A stretch of 64,000 nt of DNA from Desulfosporosinus acidiphilus SJ4 (GTDB taxonomy: Bacteria > Bacillota > Desulfitobacteriia > Desulfitobacteriales > Desulfitobacteriaceae), in the NCBI RefSeq assembly GCF_000255115.2, contig NC_018068.1:186001-250000 (forward strand), given 5' to 3'. The notes below the pieces were generated by a model. It searched no databases and was not told where the DNA came from. It saw only the letters and a list, made by a program, of their open reading frames with translations. The translations under genes were made by a program, and so were the position numbers. Positions 53,767 through 62,059 of the stretch are shown here, in pieces (within the stretch, counting starts at the first letter, position 1; the number at the start of each line of letters is the position of its first letter).

Positions 53767-55155
53767 ATGAAAGTTAAGATTATTTATCGATGTTCGAGTT
53801 GTGGCAGCGAAAGCCCAAAGTGGTTAGGAAAATGCCCGAATTGTGAAGAATGGAACACCTTTGAAGAACTAGTTAGTCAACCGATAGTGGAAAAACAAAG
53901 CGTGAAACGGGCGATTTCCGTCAAGAAGTTATCGGACGTTTTAGCAGGCAATAGTGACAGAATCGTTACCGGCATTCTTGAATTTAACCGAGTCCTGGGC
54001 GGAGGAATTGTTAAAGATTCTATCATTATACTCACAGCCAGACCGGGAGCAGGAAAGTCAACCTTGCTTTTACAGGTGGCTGATGATGTCGCCTCTCAGG
54101 GTTATAAGGTGCTCTATGCCTCGGCAGAAGAGAGTGATGCTCAAATTAAAAAACGAGCAGACAGAATTTTAAACGGAAGCAACCACAACATTTGGGTATA
54201 CTCCGATACAAGTATGGATCATGTCTTGCAGGCGGTAGATGAATTAGACCCAGATTTAATTATTATAGACAGCATTCAAACCTTCACTTTGGAAGAACAT
54301 CATTCACGTCCCGGTTCTCCTATTCAGACTATGGGGTGCGCCAATGAACTTCTGAAAATTGCCAAGAATAATGAGCGTCCCAGGGCAGTTATTATGGTAG
54401 GACAGATGACAAAGGAAGATGAAATTGCCGGGTTACGGGCCTTGGAGCACCTAGTTGACGCAGTGTTAATTTTAAATGGAGAAAATGGCGAAGAATTACG
54501 GGGAGCCTGGTGCTCGAAAAACAGGTTCGGGAGTACGGGAGAAATGGGCTTTTTCTCTATGACCGAAAAAGGGATGCTTTCCATTGATAATCCTTCTGAG
54601 TTCTTTATGACTCAGAGGTCGGAAGGGCAAATCGTTTCCGGGAGCGCTTTAGCGGTTATCAAAGAGGGGACACGTCCTATCATTGTGGAGGTTGAAAGTC
54701 TTGTTTCAAGATCCTTTACTCCCTATCCCTCAAGAATTGCCGAATGTCTAAGGCGTGATCAGCTAAATACTTTAATCTCAATTCTCGAGCAGCGGGGGAA
54801 GATAAACCTCTACGATAAAAACGTGGTGATCAAAACTACGGGGGGACTTCAACTTAAAGAACAAGCGGTTAATTTGGCAATTATTATGTGTATTGTATCT
54901 TCAGTCAAGGATAAAGCAATTCCTAATGACACAGTGTTTGTAGCTGACGTAGGATTGACAGGAGAGCTTAAGAAGGTCCCGGCCATTGAAGCTAGGATTC
55001 GGGAAATTGACCGCATGGGATTCAGGCGCGTTTATGTACCAAGAAATACTGTGCGAGAACCGTCGAGATTCAAAAACCTGGAGATTGTTGAGCTAAATAC
55101 GCTCTACGATGTAATATTAGATTTAAATATGAAGGCCGGGGAACAATATGCCTGA
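53767..55155 (+). CDS. radA: DNA repair protein RadA
   Basis: The 462-residue protein has an N-terminal C4 zinc finger (CSSC...CPNC), a RecA-like core with Walker A TARPGAGKST, the RadA-specific KNRFG motif (SKNRFGSTGEMGFF) and a C-terminal Lon-like domain (VFVADVGLTGELKKVP). It is a branch-migration helicase in recombination. ATG at 53767 restores the canonical start. disA, often just after radA in Firmicutes, is absent here. Confidence 0.95.
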   Translation: MKVKIIYRCSSCGSESPKWLGKCPNCEEWNTFEELVSQPIVEKQSVKRAISVKKLSDVLAGNSDRIVTGILEFNRVLGGGIVKDSIIILTARPGAGKSTLLLQVADDVASQGYKVLYASAEESDAQIKKRADRILNGSNHNIWVYSDTSMDHVLQAVDELDPDLIIIDSIQTFTLEEHHSRPGSPIQTMGCANELLKIAKNNERPRAVIMVGQMTKEDEIAGLRALEHLVDAVLILNGENGEELRGAWCSKNRFGSTGEMGFFSMTEKGMLSIDNPSEFFMTQRSEGQIVSGSALAVIKEGTRPIIVEVESLVSRSFTPYPSRIAECLRRDQLNTLISILEQRGKINLYDKNVVIKTTGGLQLKEQAVNLAIIMCIVSSVKDKAIPNDTVFVADVGLTGELKKVPAIEARIREIDRMGFRRVYVPRNTVREPSRFKNLEIVELNTLYDVILDLNMKAGEQYA

Positions 55156-55230
55156 TTTTTAAGCCAGTTCCTAATGATTGGTGGCTTGGGTACGAAGTGC
55201 CGGCCAAGTTTTGTTAATATTTCTGAAGTA

Positions 55231-55265
55231 AGCCAGAATGCATCTTATAATGCGCTGGCTTTTTT
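55231..55265 (+). terminator. Terminator after radA
   Basis: AGCCAG (55231-55236) pairs with CTGGCT (55255-55260), extended by an inner ATGCAT/ATGCG-type stem, followed by TTTTT. Confidence 0.8.
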
Positions 55266-55290
55266 GCGCTATTAGAAAGAATAACCTTCG

Positions 55291-55362
55291 GTTGTATACA
55301 GCAAGAAGAGTTAATACGTGCGGAGACAGTGCCTTCGGGCGCCCGCCAAGTTTTCGTTATCT
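55291..55362 (+). ncRNA. Structured RNA element, copy B
   Basis: Same layout as 52731-52805: stem 1 AAC-CTTC/GAAG-A-GTT, shared AGTTAATAC, then stem 2 GTGCC-TTCG-GGCGC. Relative to copy A the stem-2 pairs change T-G to C-G and C-A to C-G and keep a UUCG loop, a sign of selection for structure. It lies about 110 nt before the DsrE-like gene. Confidence 0.45.
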
Positions 55363-55468
55363 GTGAGAATCCCTAGTAAGGGCGAAAAAGGGAAATAGAA
55401 TTACACTTCCATCCATAGATTTTTAGTGATAATATATAATAAGTATATAGTTATGAGGGGGGAACATA

Positions 55469-55807
55469 ATGTCTTTCACTTATTTTGTCAGCTCGGATAC
55501 AATCGGGCACCAGGATCCAGAATTAGGTAAACGTTTGATGCACAGTTTCTTTTTGAAGCTTGCGGAGGCGGTCGAAAAACCATCTCATATTGTTTTTCTG
55601 GAAAAAGGAGTGCATCTTTTGCTGCCGGAATTTACGGCCTTTGATGCTTTGGAGATTCTGGAAAGAGACTGGGGTGTAACCTTGTTGGCTTGTGTGACTT
55701 GTTTGGATTATTACGGTATCAAGGATAAAATCAAGGTTGGTAAAGTATCGACTATGTCGGAGATTATTGCTGTAATGCACGAAAGCGATAAAGTAATACA
55801 TATTTAG
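55469..55807 (+). CDS. DsrE/YedF-like sulfurtransferase-fold protein
   Basis: The 112-residue protein resembles the C-terminal DsrE-like domain of YedF: HIVFLEKGVHLLL, then ACVTCLDYYGIKDKIKVGKVSTMSEI with a CxxC whose second Cys matches the conserved one. Such domains carry sulfur or selenium persulfides or act structurally. GAGGGGGG precedes the ATG. It is 56 nt before the double-cubane protein gene and probably in the same operon. Confidence 0.75.
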   Translation: MSFTYFVSSDTIGHQDPELGKRLMHSFFLKLAEAVEKPSHIVFLEKGVHLLLPEFTAFDALEILERDWGVTLLACVTCLDYYGIKDKIKVGKVSTMSEIIAVMHESDKVIHI

Positions 55808-55863
55808 GACAAAGCTTTTTAATTAATTTATTTGGAAAGAAAATTAGGAGGAGAAGAGGAACA

Positions 55864-57132
55864 ATGGATAACAGAGAACTATGGACTGCCTTGGGTATGG
55901 ATTTAGAGAAACACGATGATTTTTTAGCTCCTGTCCCGGCGCTATTCACAAGCCTGTTTTTAGAACGTCCTAATCGGCCCAAAGCAATGGGATATTTTGA
56001 TGCAGTTGTCGGAGATGTACACGGTATTCGGGTGCATGAACTTTATGCCAAAAAGCAAGCCGGAATGAAAGTGTTTTCAACGTTTTGTGTTTATGTTCCA
56101 GAGGAAATCGTTGTCGCAACAGGAAGTGTCAGTATCGGTTTATGTGCCGGGGCCCAGTATACGGTTTCTTCAGGGGAAAAGGTCTTACCCCGGAATCTTT
56201 GCCCTCTGATTAAGTCTACGATGGGTTTTAAACTCGATCGAATTTGCCCCTATTTTCAGGTCTCTGATTGGGTTATTGGGGAGACCACTTGCGACGGCAA
56301 AAAGAAGGCGTGGGAAATTCTTAATGAGCACATCCCCACCTATGTGATGGAACTTCCACAAAAGAAAGAAGCCAAAGACGTTTCTCTCTGGGAAGAAGAA
56401 GTTCGAGAATTTGCTTCTTTTATTGAACGTGAGACTAAAGTAAAACTAACTGCTGAGAATCTCGCTCAGGGAATTCAGACGATCAACAATAAACGGCGAG
56501 CCCTTCAAAGACTGGCGGATTTGAGAAAACATAAGCCGGCGCCGATTCATGGTTTAGATGTCCTCTTAATCAACCAGCTCTCTTTCTTCGATGATCCCGT
56601 TCGCTTTGCGGCTCAAGTTAATGCATTATGCGATGAACTGGAAGAGAGAACTAAAGAGGGAATCGGTGTCGCACCGACTGATGCGCCAAGAATTCTGGTG
56701 ACGGGAACTCCCCAGCCGCTTCCGGCCTGGAAACTTCACGCCTTAATTGAACAAGCGGGGGCTGTAGTAGTCGGAGAAGAAACCTGTACAGGGGAGCGTT
56801 ATTATAAGGATGTCACTGAGCCGGCGGATAACGTAAGCGATATGCTTTCGAATATTGCCAAACGTCCTCTAAAGGTAAATTGTGCTTGTTTTACTCCAAA
56901 TCATGGACGCTTTGAAGATATTGCTCACATGGCTGAAAACTTAAAAGCAGATGCTGTGATTGATTTCTCTCTTCAATTCTGTCAGCCCTATGGAGTGGAA
57001 AGTTATTTTGTGGGTAAAGAAATGGAGAAAAAACAAATCCCTTATCTTCGTCTGGAGAGCGACTTTTCAGAAGAGGATCAAGGACAACTCTTAACTCGGA
57101 TTGAAGCTTTAATCGAGATGATTCGCGCATGA
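55864..57132 (+). CDS. Double-cubane-cluster protein (2-hydroxyacyl-CoA dehydratase-like)
   Basis: The 422-residue protein belongs to the HgdB/HgdC-like D-component family (FCVYVPEEIVVATGSVSIGLCAGAQYT; CPLIKSTMGF; VIGETTCDGKKKAWE; VTGTPQP; CTGERYY). A single such polypeptide next to its own activator ATPase is the arrangement of the double-cubane-cluster proteins, which carry an [8Fe-9S]-type cluster and reduce small molecules at very low potential. The physiological substrate is unknown. Overlaps the activator gene by 4 nt. Confidence 0.85.
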   Translation: MDNRELWTALGMDLEKHDDFLAPVPALFTSLFLERPNRPKAMGYFDAVVGDVHGIRVHELYAKKQAGMKVFSTFCVYVPEEIVVATGSVSIGLCAGAQYTVSSGEKVLPRNLCPLIKSTMGFKLDRICPYFQVSDWVIGETTCDGKKKAWEILNEHIPTYVMELPQKKEAKDVSLWEEEVREFASFIERETKVKLTAENLAQGIQTINNKRRALQRLADLRKHKPAPIHGLDVLLINQLSFFDDPVRFAAQVNALCDELEERTKEGIGVAPTDAPRILVTGTPQPLPAWKLHALIEQAGAVVVGEETCTGERYYKDVTEPADNVSDMLSNIAKRPLKVNCACFTPNHGRFEDIAHMAENLKADAVIDFSLQFCQPYGVESYFVGKEMEKKQIPYLRLESDFSEEDQGQLLTRIEALIEMIRA

Positions 57133-57869
57133 AGCAAGCGGGGTTAGATCTCGGCTCGGTTAATACAAAGCTCGTCGTCTTAGAAAATGGGGAACAGATT
57201 TACCGGCAAGTTATCCCCTCTCGATTCGATTCGGTACAGGCAGGTATTATTTTACTTAAATCTTATGTAGAGGAGCAGGGAGAAAAACCCGAGAAGCTTG
57301 TGGTCACGGGGTATGGACGGGTAAACTTTCCCGAAGGGCGGGTAATCACTGAAATCTCTTGTCAGGGCAGAGGTTGTCATCATTATTTTCCTGATTATGA
57401 GCTAATTCTTGATTTAGGAGGCCAGGATGCTAAAGTCATCAGGAAAAATAGACAAGGCAAGGTTATTCAGTTTATTATGAATGATAAGTGTGCTGCCGGA
57501 ACCGGGCGCTTTTTGGATGTTATCCTCAAGGGATTAGATCTGACGACGGAGGAATTGAGTTTAGCGGCAGAAGCGACTCCAATGCCTATTAATTCCATGT
57601 GCACGGTGTTTGCTGAATCGGAAGTAATTACCATGCTGGCGAAAGGAACTCCTAAACCTGAAGTCATTGCCGGGCTTTTCAAAAGTACAGCTAAACGTCT
57701 TGCTAATTTTGTCGAGTCAGTAGGGCATCCTGACCCTCTGATTTTCACAGGTGGGGGCGCTCATTATGATCTTCTGGTCCGCTTCCTCGAAAGAGAGTTA
57801 AAGGTGAATATTGTGATTCCCCCGGAACCAGAACTCACCGCGGCTTTTGGTGCCGCCCTGCTCGCCTGA
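57129..57869 (+). CDS. BadF/BadG/BcrA-type ATPase activator of the double-cubane protein
   Basis: The 246-residue protein has the ASKHA fold motifs AGLDLGSVNTKLVVL and ILDLGGQDAKVI and the Fe-S cysteines NDKCAAGTGRFLD and SMCTVFAESE, as in HgdC-type archerases. As a homodimer with one bridging [4Fe-4S] cluster it fires electrons into the partner protein with ATP hydrolysis. Translationally coupled to its partner (ATGA). Confidence 0.93.
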   Translation: MKQAGLDLGSVNTKLVVLENGEQIYRQVIPSRFDSVQAGIILLKSYVEEQGEKPEKLVVTGYGRVNFPEGRVITEISCQGRGCHHYFPDYELILDLGGQDAKVIRKNRQGKVIQFIMNDKCAAGTGRFLDVILKGLDLTTEELSLAAEATPMPINSMCTVFAESEVITMLAKGTPKPEVIAGLFKSTAKRLANFVESVGHPDPLIFTGGGAHYDLLVRFLERELKVNIVIPPEPELTAAFGAALLA

Positions 57870-57877
57870 CCATAGGA

Positions 57878-57915
57878 AAAGATAGCACTTGCCTTGCTGG
57901 CGGGTGCTATCTTTT
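57878..57915 (+). terminator. Terminator after the activator gene
   Basis: AAAGATAGCACTTGCC (57878-57893) pairs with GGCGGGTGCTATCTTT (57899-57914, two G-U pairs), followed by TTTCT. Confidence 0.85.
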
Positions 57916-57984
57916 CTGTACATGAATTATATTATGCAATTAATCTTATTTAGTGATAAAATTAAATTAGGAAGGTGAGAAGAT

Positions 57985-58161
57985 ATGAGTGAAGAGTGTA
58001 AAATGTGGCAATGCCAAATGCAAAGTTGTGGTTATATCTATAATTCTGAAAAGGGTTGTAAGAAAAGTAAAATATCTGCGGGTGTACCTTTTGAAGAGCT
58101 GCCAGACACCTGGAAATGTCCATTATGCGGTGCCAGCAAGAAAGCGTTTAAACCGGTGTAA
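57985..58161 (+). CDS. Rubredoxin with a CX4C first cysteine pair
   Basis: A 58-residue protein with CQMQSCGYIYN (first pair C-x4-C), PFEELPDTWKCPLCGA (second pair CxxCG) and a conserved Pro/Trp core, as in rubredoxins. It is a one-electron carrier with a single Fe. Most rubredoxins have CxxC in the first pair; a CX4C form is known from Desulfovibrio rubredoxin-2. AAGGTGAG precedes the ATG. An earlier cysteine (Cys5) is extra. Confidence 0.9.
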   Translation: MSEECKMWQCQMQSCGYIYNSEKGCKKSKISAGVPFEELPDTWKCPLCGASKKAFKPV

Positions 58162-58203
58162 GCTTAGTATAAGACAATCATAAAGTAAGAATATCAACGA
58201 AGT

Positions 58204-60013
58204 TCATAAATGCTTTTTGCAAGAGTCTTTAAAACGAACAATAAATCTTGTGCCGGTAGGGGAAGAGGTTACCTCAATTTTAGCATTATGCCGTTCGGCA
58301 ATATTGAAACAAGTCGATAGGCCAATACCTGTTCCGCCTTCTTTCGTTGTTTGAAAAGGGGTGCCTAAACGTTCCAAGATTACCTGACTGATGCCCGATC
58401 CCTGATCCAGTACCTCCAGTGCAATACTATCTCCTGTTTGATATGTTTTTAGAGTTAAAGTCCCTTTAGGCTGCATTGCTTCGGAAGCCGTTTCTGGTGA
58501 GATTAAGAATAAGCTGCCGAATTTCACGTTCATCTACCATCAGTTCAGGGACTTCCTCCGTTTCGAGTACAACGAGTTTGTCTTGGTTAGTAGCATCTGC
58601 CATGATGAGTGGGTATAAAGAGTCTACTAGGTGGTTGAGTTTTATTCGTGTCAGCGGCTTACTATTTGATTTCGCCACAGATAAGAATTCATTGAGAATA
58701 CTATTTGCCCGATCAAGTTCACTAATCATGAGATCAAAATACTCTGTGTTTTCCTTAGTTATGTCCCTGCTCTTTAAGATTTGCAGAAAGCCGCGGACAG
58801 TTGTCATTGGATTGCGAACCTCATGGGCAATGCTTGCTGCCAGCTCTCCTACGAGATTTAACCTGTCTAAACGGGCTATTTCCTCTTCGGCAAGCTTGCG
58901 CTTGGTGATATCCAGGAGCTGCATGAGAAATAATTGTGTTCCGTCAAAGTCCTCGAAAGGATGCTGGTACACCTCATAGATAGCATCTCTTATAACACAT
59001 TGCCATTGAATTGGGCCGGTTGCTTCTTCATTCAACCCCATACGACAGTAATCACAAGGCATCTCTCTGTTAAAGAGGAGTTCGTGGCATTTTCGGTTTT
59101 CCGGTTCGCCATGAATCTCCTTAAATTTCTGATTGGCAAAAAGAATTTTCCCTTCAAAGGTTCGCAAATAGACTAAACCGGGGAGCCCATTTAAAATCCC
59201 ATAGAGACGTTTCCGCTCATCATCTAAAGATTTCTCTAAATTCTTCTGATCGGATATATCTCTAAAATAAACGGAAAGGCCTCCCGGAGATGGATATACG
59301 TTAACCCTGACCCAACTTCGCGTTAGGACAGAGAAGGCTTCAAAATAGATATGCCTTTGAGTGATTTTTGCCTCTGTAAATTTTAGGAAATATAAGTCAT
59401 CCGCTTCAGGAAAGACATCCCAATAATATTTTCCTAGGGTTATTTCGTTCTTGAATGTTGAAAATAGCTGGGCGGCAGAATTATTAAAATATACAAATTG
59501 CCACTTGTTATCTAGAACATAAAAGTAATCTGAAATATTATGAAAGATATTATAGATTTTAACATCACGTTTTTCAGAAACGCTGTTAATCATAATCCTA
59601 TCTTCGGCAGCCGGGCAAGCAATGGCGTAGATAACTTGATCCTTAATAATGGGGATCAGCATCCAGGAGAATCGCTGATAGCTGCCGTCAGGAAGATGAT
59701 AACGATTCATGAACCCATGGATATGGTTTCCTTGAATTGCTTCTTTAACGGCTTGAATTGAAAGTTCCTGATCATCAGGATGAACAAATTGCAGAATGAT
59801 TTCTTGCGCTGTTTTATTCTTGAAATTTTCCGGAGTTAATCCAAGGAGAGATGGCAAAACAGGATTACTGTATTTGATATGTCCGTCCAAATAATTAATA
59901 ATAAACACATAATTAAAATTCAAAAAAACATTTTTAAGCTTATTAAGCTCTTCTGGTGAAACCTCTGAAATAGAAACATTCAAACCCAAACCCGACTTGT
60001 GATTAATTTTCAT
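58204..60013 (-). pseudogene. Cytosolic PAS sensor histidine kinase, frameshifted in the ATPase domain
   Basis: From 60013 down: three PAS-like domains (about 30-140, 155-255, 268-370), His397 in ASIAHEVRNP, then LILNLTRNG. Here one extra G on the plus strand (58483-58484) shifts the frame to a stop at 58466. The other frame continues with EAMQPKGTLTLKT, DQGSGIS and GGTGIGLS to 58204. No membrane span is seen. As read, no ATP-binding site is made. Its kinase core resembles that of the intact kinase at 13595-15430. Confidence 0.85.
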
Positions 60014-60114
60014 CGTATCAACTGCCCTTATGTCAAAAGTATTTGCATAAAAAAGAGTTCTACAAATTAATCCTAATACCTTTATAATAACTATTATTTA
60101 ATTGGATGAGTTAG

Positions 60115-61664
60115 TTTCATAATTCATACCCCTTGATATAAGCGGGCTTTTTACCCGTAAAAAAAGGAGTACCTCCCCAAAATCTCGAAAGTGTAAGTGA
60201 CCAAACAAACACCGAGAGGTTGAAAGGAGAACTCCCAATGTTTAGTATTCGCCAAGAACGTCTATTTTCCTTGGAAGAAATCTTAGAAATGTCACCGAAA
60301 GAATCGTATCCGCTTCTATTGGATCCGCTGAATATTACTCCTTTGTTGAGAGTGGTTTCAAAAAAGGCATTTTTGGGAGCTCCAACCACGCTTAACTATT
60401 CAGCCATGATCTATTCTTTATTCATTCGAGTGATCGAACGAATTCCTACGATCAAAGATTTACGAAAACGATTAAAAAACAGCTTGGAATTCCGTTTCGA
60501 CTGCGGCTTTACGATGGCTGATGCAGTTCCTAGCGAGTCCTCTTATACTCGAATGATTCAAAAAATCAAGGGTTCTTCTGCTTTGGAAAAAATTCAAAAT
60601 GAACTAGTCTCTCAGGCGTTTCAAGAAGGCTTCATCGATGGGGATGTTATAGCCATCGATGCTACTCATATTGAAGCGAGAGACCGTAAACCTGAGAAAA
60701 AGAAAGACGAAGAGGTTCCAGTCAAGCAAACCTCCAAAAAACGCGGACGAAAACCCAAATCGGAACGGGAGAAATGGCTCAAAGAACAACAGGAACTGGA
60801 AGAGAATCGACCCCTCTTTGAGAAGAAAATTGAAGCTCAACTTCCTCTTGATTTCAAGACGATCGAACAGCAAATCCCGCAAGATCCTCACTGGGGAATT
60901 AAGAAAAACTCCGAGGGCAAAAACGTCTTTTGGTTCGGGTTCAAAGGTCATCTTCTCGTGGACTGTAAAAGCCAATACATTTTAAAGTCCTTACTTTCCT
61001 CGGGAAATGTCAATGATGGCAAAATGGCGATTCCTCTACTCAAGGCTCTTCATGAACTTCACCCCCAGCTGAAGCCTTCCTATTCGCTTTTGGATGCTGG
61101 TTACGATTACAGCCCAATTTACCAACAAGCAAAAGCCATGGGGTCAAGGGCCCTGATTGATTACAATCCACGCAATGAACAACTACCCGAAGACAAGGAC
61201 AAATACTTTTGCCCTAAGTGTCAAGAAGGTCATTCCTACCGATATGATAGCTATGATTCCCGATACGACACGTTGAAATATACTCAACCCAAGAAGTGCA
61301 AAGAGTGTCCTCTGAAAGAAAACAACCAGTGTCAAAAGGTATTCAAGGTTAAGGTTTCCTCAGACCCCAGAAAATACACCGTTCCAGCCAGAGGAAGTGG
61401 GCGCTACTTTGAACTCTATAAACAGAGAACAGCCGTAGAACGTGTTAATGCTTATCTCAAAGAGTACTTTCAGTTAAACAACATTCGACATCGAGGAAAC
61501 GTAGCCAAAATCGACTTCGAGTTTTCTATCCTGACCTATACCCTCTGCAAATTAGCCGTAGACCGATTGAACAAGTTCAAACGTATAGCTGCAGCATAAA
61601 TCTTCAAAAAATGTTACTAACGAAATTCTGAAGGTCTGAGCTTTAACAATTAAACATTATGAAA
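60115..61664 (+). mobile_element. Insertion sequence (DDE transposase, IS1182-like)
   Basis: TTTCATAAT (60115-60123) and ATTATGAAA (61656-61664) bracket the transposase as a possible short terminal inverted repeat. No clear target duplication was identified, so the ends are tentative. It lies between the broken kinase and the citrate synthase promoter, without disrupting a visible gene. Confidence 0.6.
60238..61599 (+). CDS. Transposase (IS4/IS1182-type DDE)
   Basis: The 453-residue protein has an N-terminal helical domain (about 1-110; KKAFLGAPTTLNYSAMIYSLFIR), the catalytic Asp in DVIAIDATHIEAR, a second in YSLLDAGYDYS, a zinc-type cysteine cluster (CPKC...CKECPLK...C) and the Glu in RTAVERVNAYLKEYFQL. 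The full DDE triad is present and the frame is intact, so the element may be active. AAAGGAGA precedes the ATG at 60238. Confidence 0.9.
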   Translation: MFSIRQERLFSLEEILEMSPKESYPLLLDPLNITPLLRVVSKKAFLGAPTTLNYSAMIYSLFIRVIERIPTIKDLRKRLKNSLEFRFDCGFTMADAVPSESSYTRMIQKIKGSSALEKIQNELVSQAFQEGFIDGDVIAIDATHIEARDRKPEKKKDEEVPVKQTSKKRGRKPKSEREKWLKEQQELEENRPLFEKKIEAQLPLDFKTIEQQIPQDPHWGIKKNSEGKNVFWFGFKGHLLVDCKSQYILKSLLSSGNVNDGKMAIPLLKALHELHPQLKPSYSLLDAGYDYSPIYQQAKAMGSRALIDYNPRNEQLPEDKDKYFCPKCQEGHSYRYDSYDSRYDTLKYTQPKKCKECPLKENNQCQKVFKVKVSSDPRKYTVPARGSGRYFELYKQRTAVERVNAYLKEYFQLNNIRHRGNVAKIDFEFSILTYTLCKLAVDRLNKFKRIAAA

Positions 61665-61725
61665 TTGACTCGGATAGAAAAGTAATTGGATAGAAAAGCG
61701 TTCAATGGCAATCTGATCCATAACA

Positions 61726-61755
61726 TTGACTAAATGCGCCTCTATGTAATATAAT
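61726..61755 (+). promoter_or_regulatory. Promoter of the citrate synthase transcript
   Basis: TTGACT (61726-61731), an 18-nt spacer and TATAAT (61750-61755) form a near-consensus sigma-A promoter about 60 nt before the riboswitch and about 300 nt before the coding start. It lies 60 nt after the IS end. Confidence 0.82.
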
Positions 61756-61814
61756 AACAAGAAACCTAATAATTTGGTCTTAGATCGTAATTGCTTAACA
61801 ATTACCTATACTGA

Positions 61815-61937
61815 ATCGCTTAATTCTTTTGGAAGCGGAGGAACCATTTTTCTGGGGTGAATCTTTCACGGGTAATTTTCTTGTGAAAGTAGGGTTACTT
61901 TCGACCCGAATCCGTCAGCTAACTTCGTAAGCGTTAG
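61815..61937 (+). promoter_or_regulatory. Cyclic-di-AMP riboswitch (ydaO/yuaA type)
   Basis: CGCTTA (61817-61822) pairs with TAAGCG (61928-61933) as P1. Between them lie the conserved blocks GCGGAGGAACC, GGGGTGAATC, and CCCGAATCCGTCAGCTAAC, which are near identical to known ydaO riboswitches. Ligand binding by this class usually favours termination. It is followed by a terminator and then citrate synthase, so it probably turns citrate synthase down at high c-di-AMP. Confidence 0.93.
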
Positions 61938-62008
61938 AAGGAAAGAAAGTTGAGCTTAGCTGTTTTTGCCTAGCTTTATTTTGTTTTTGCCTTTTTCGAC
62001 TTAGCTGA

Positions 62009-62040
62009 CCCCAGACGTGTTCGTCTAGGGTTTTATTTTT
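62009..62040 (+). terminator. Riboswitch expression-platform terminator
   Basis: CCCCAGACG (62009-62017), TGTT loop, CGTCTAGGG (62022-62030), with one C-A mismatch, then TTTTATTTTT. Placed between the riboswitch and the citrate synthase ribosome site. Confidence 0.82.
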
Positions 62041-62059
62041 TAACTCAAGGAGGATAATT

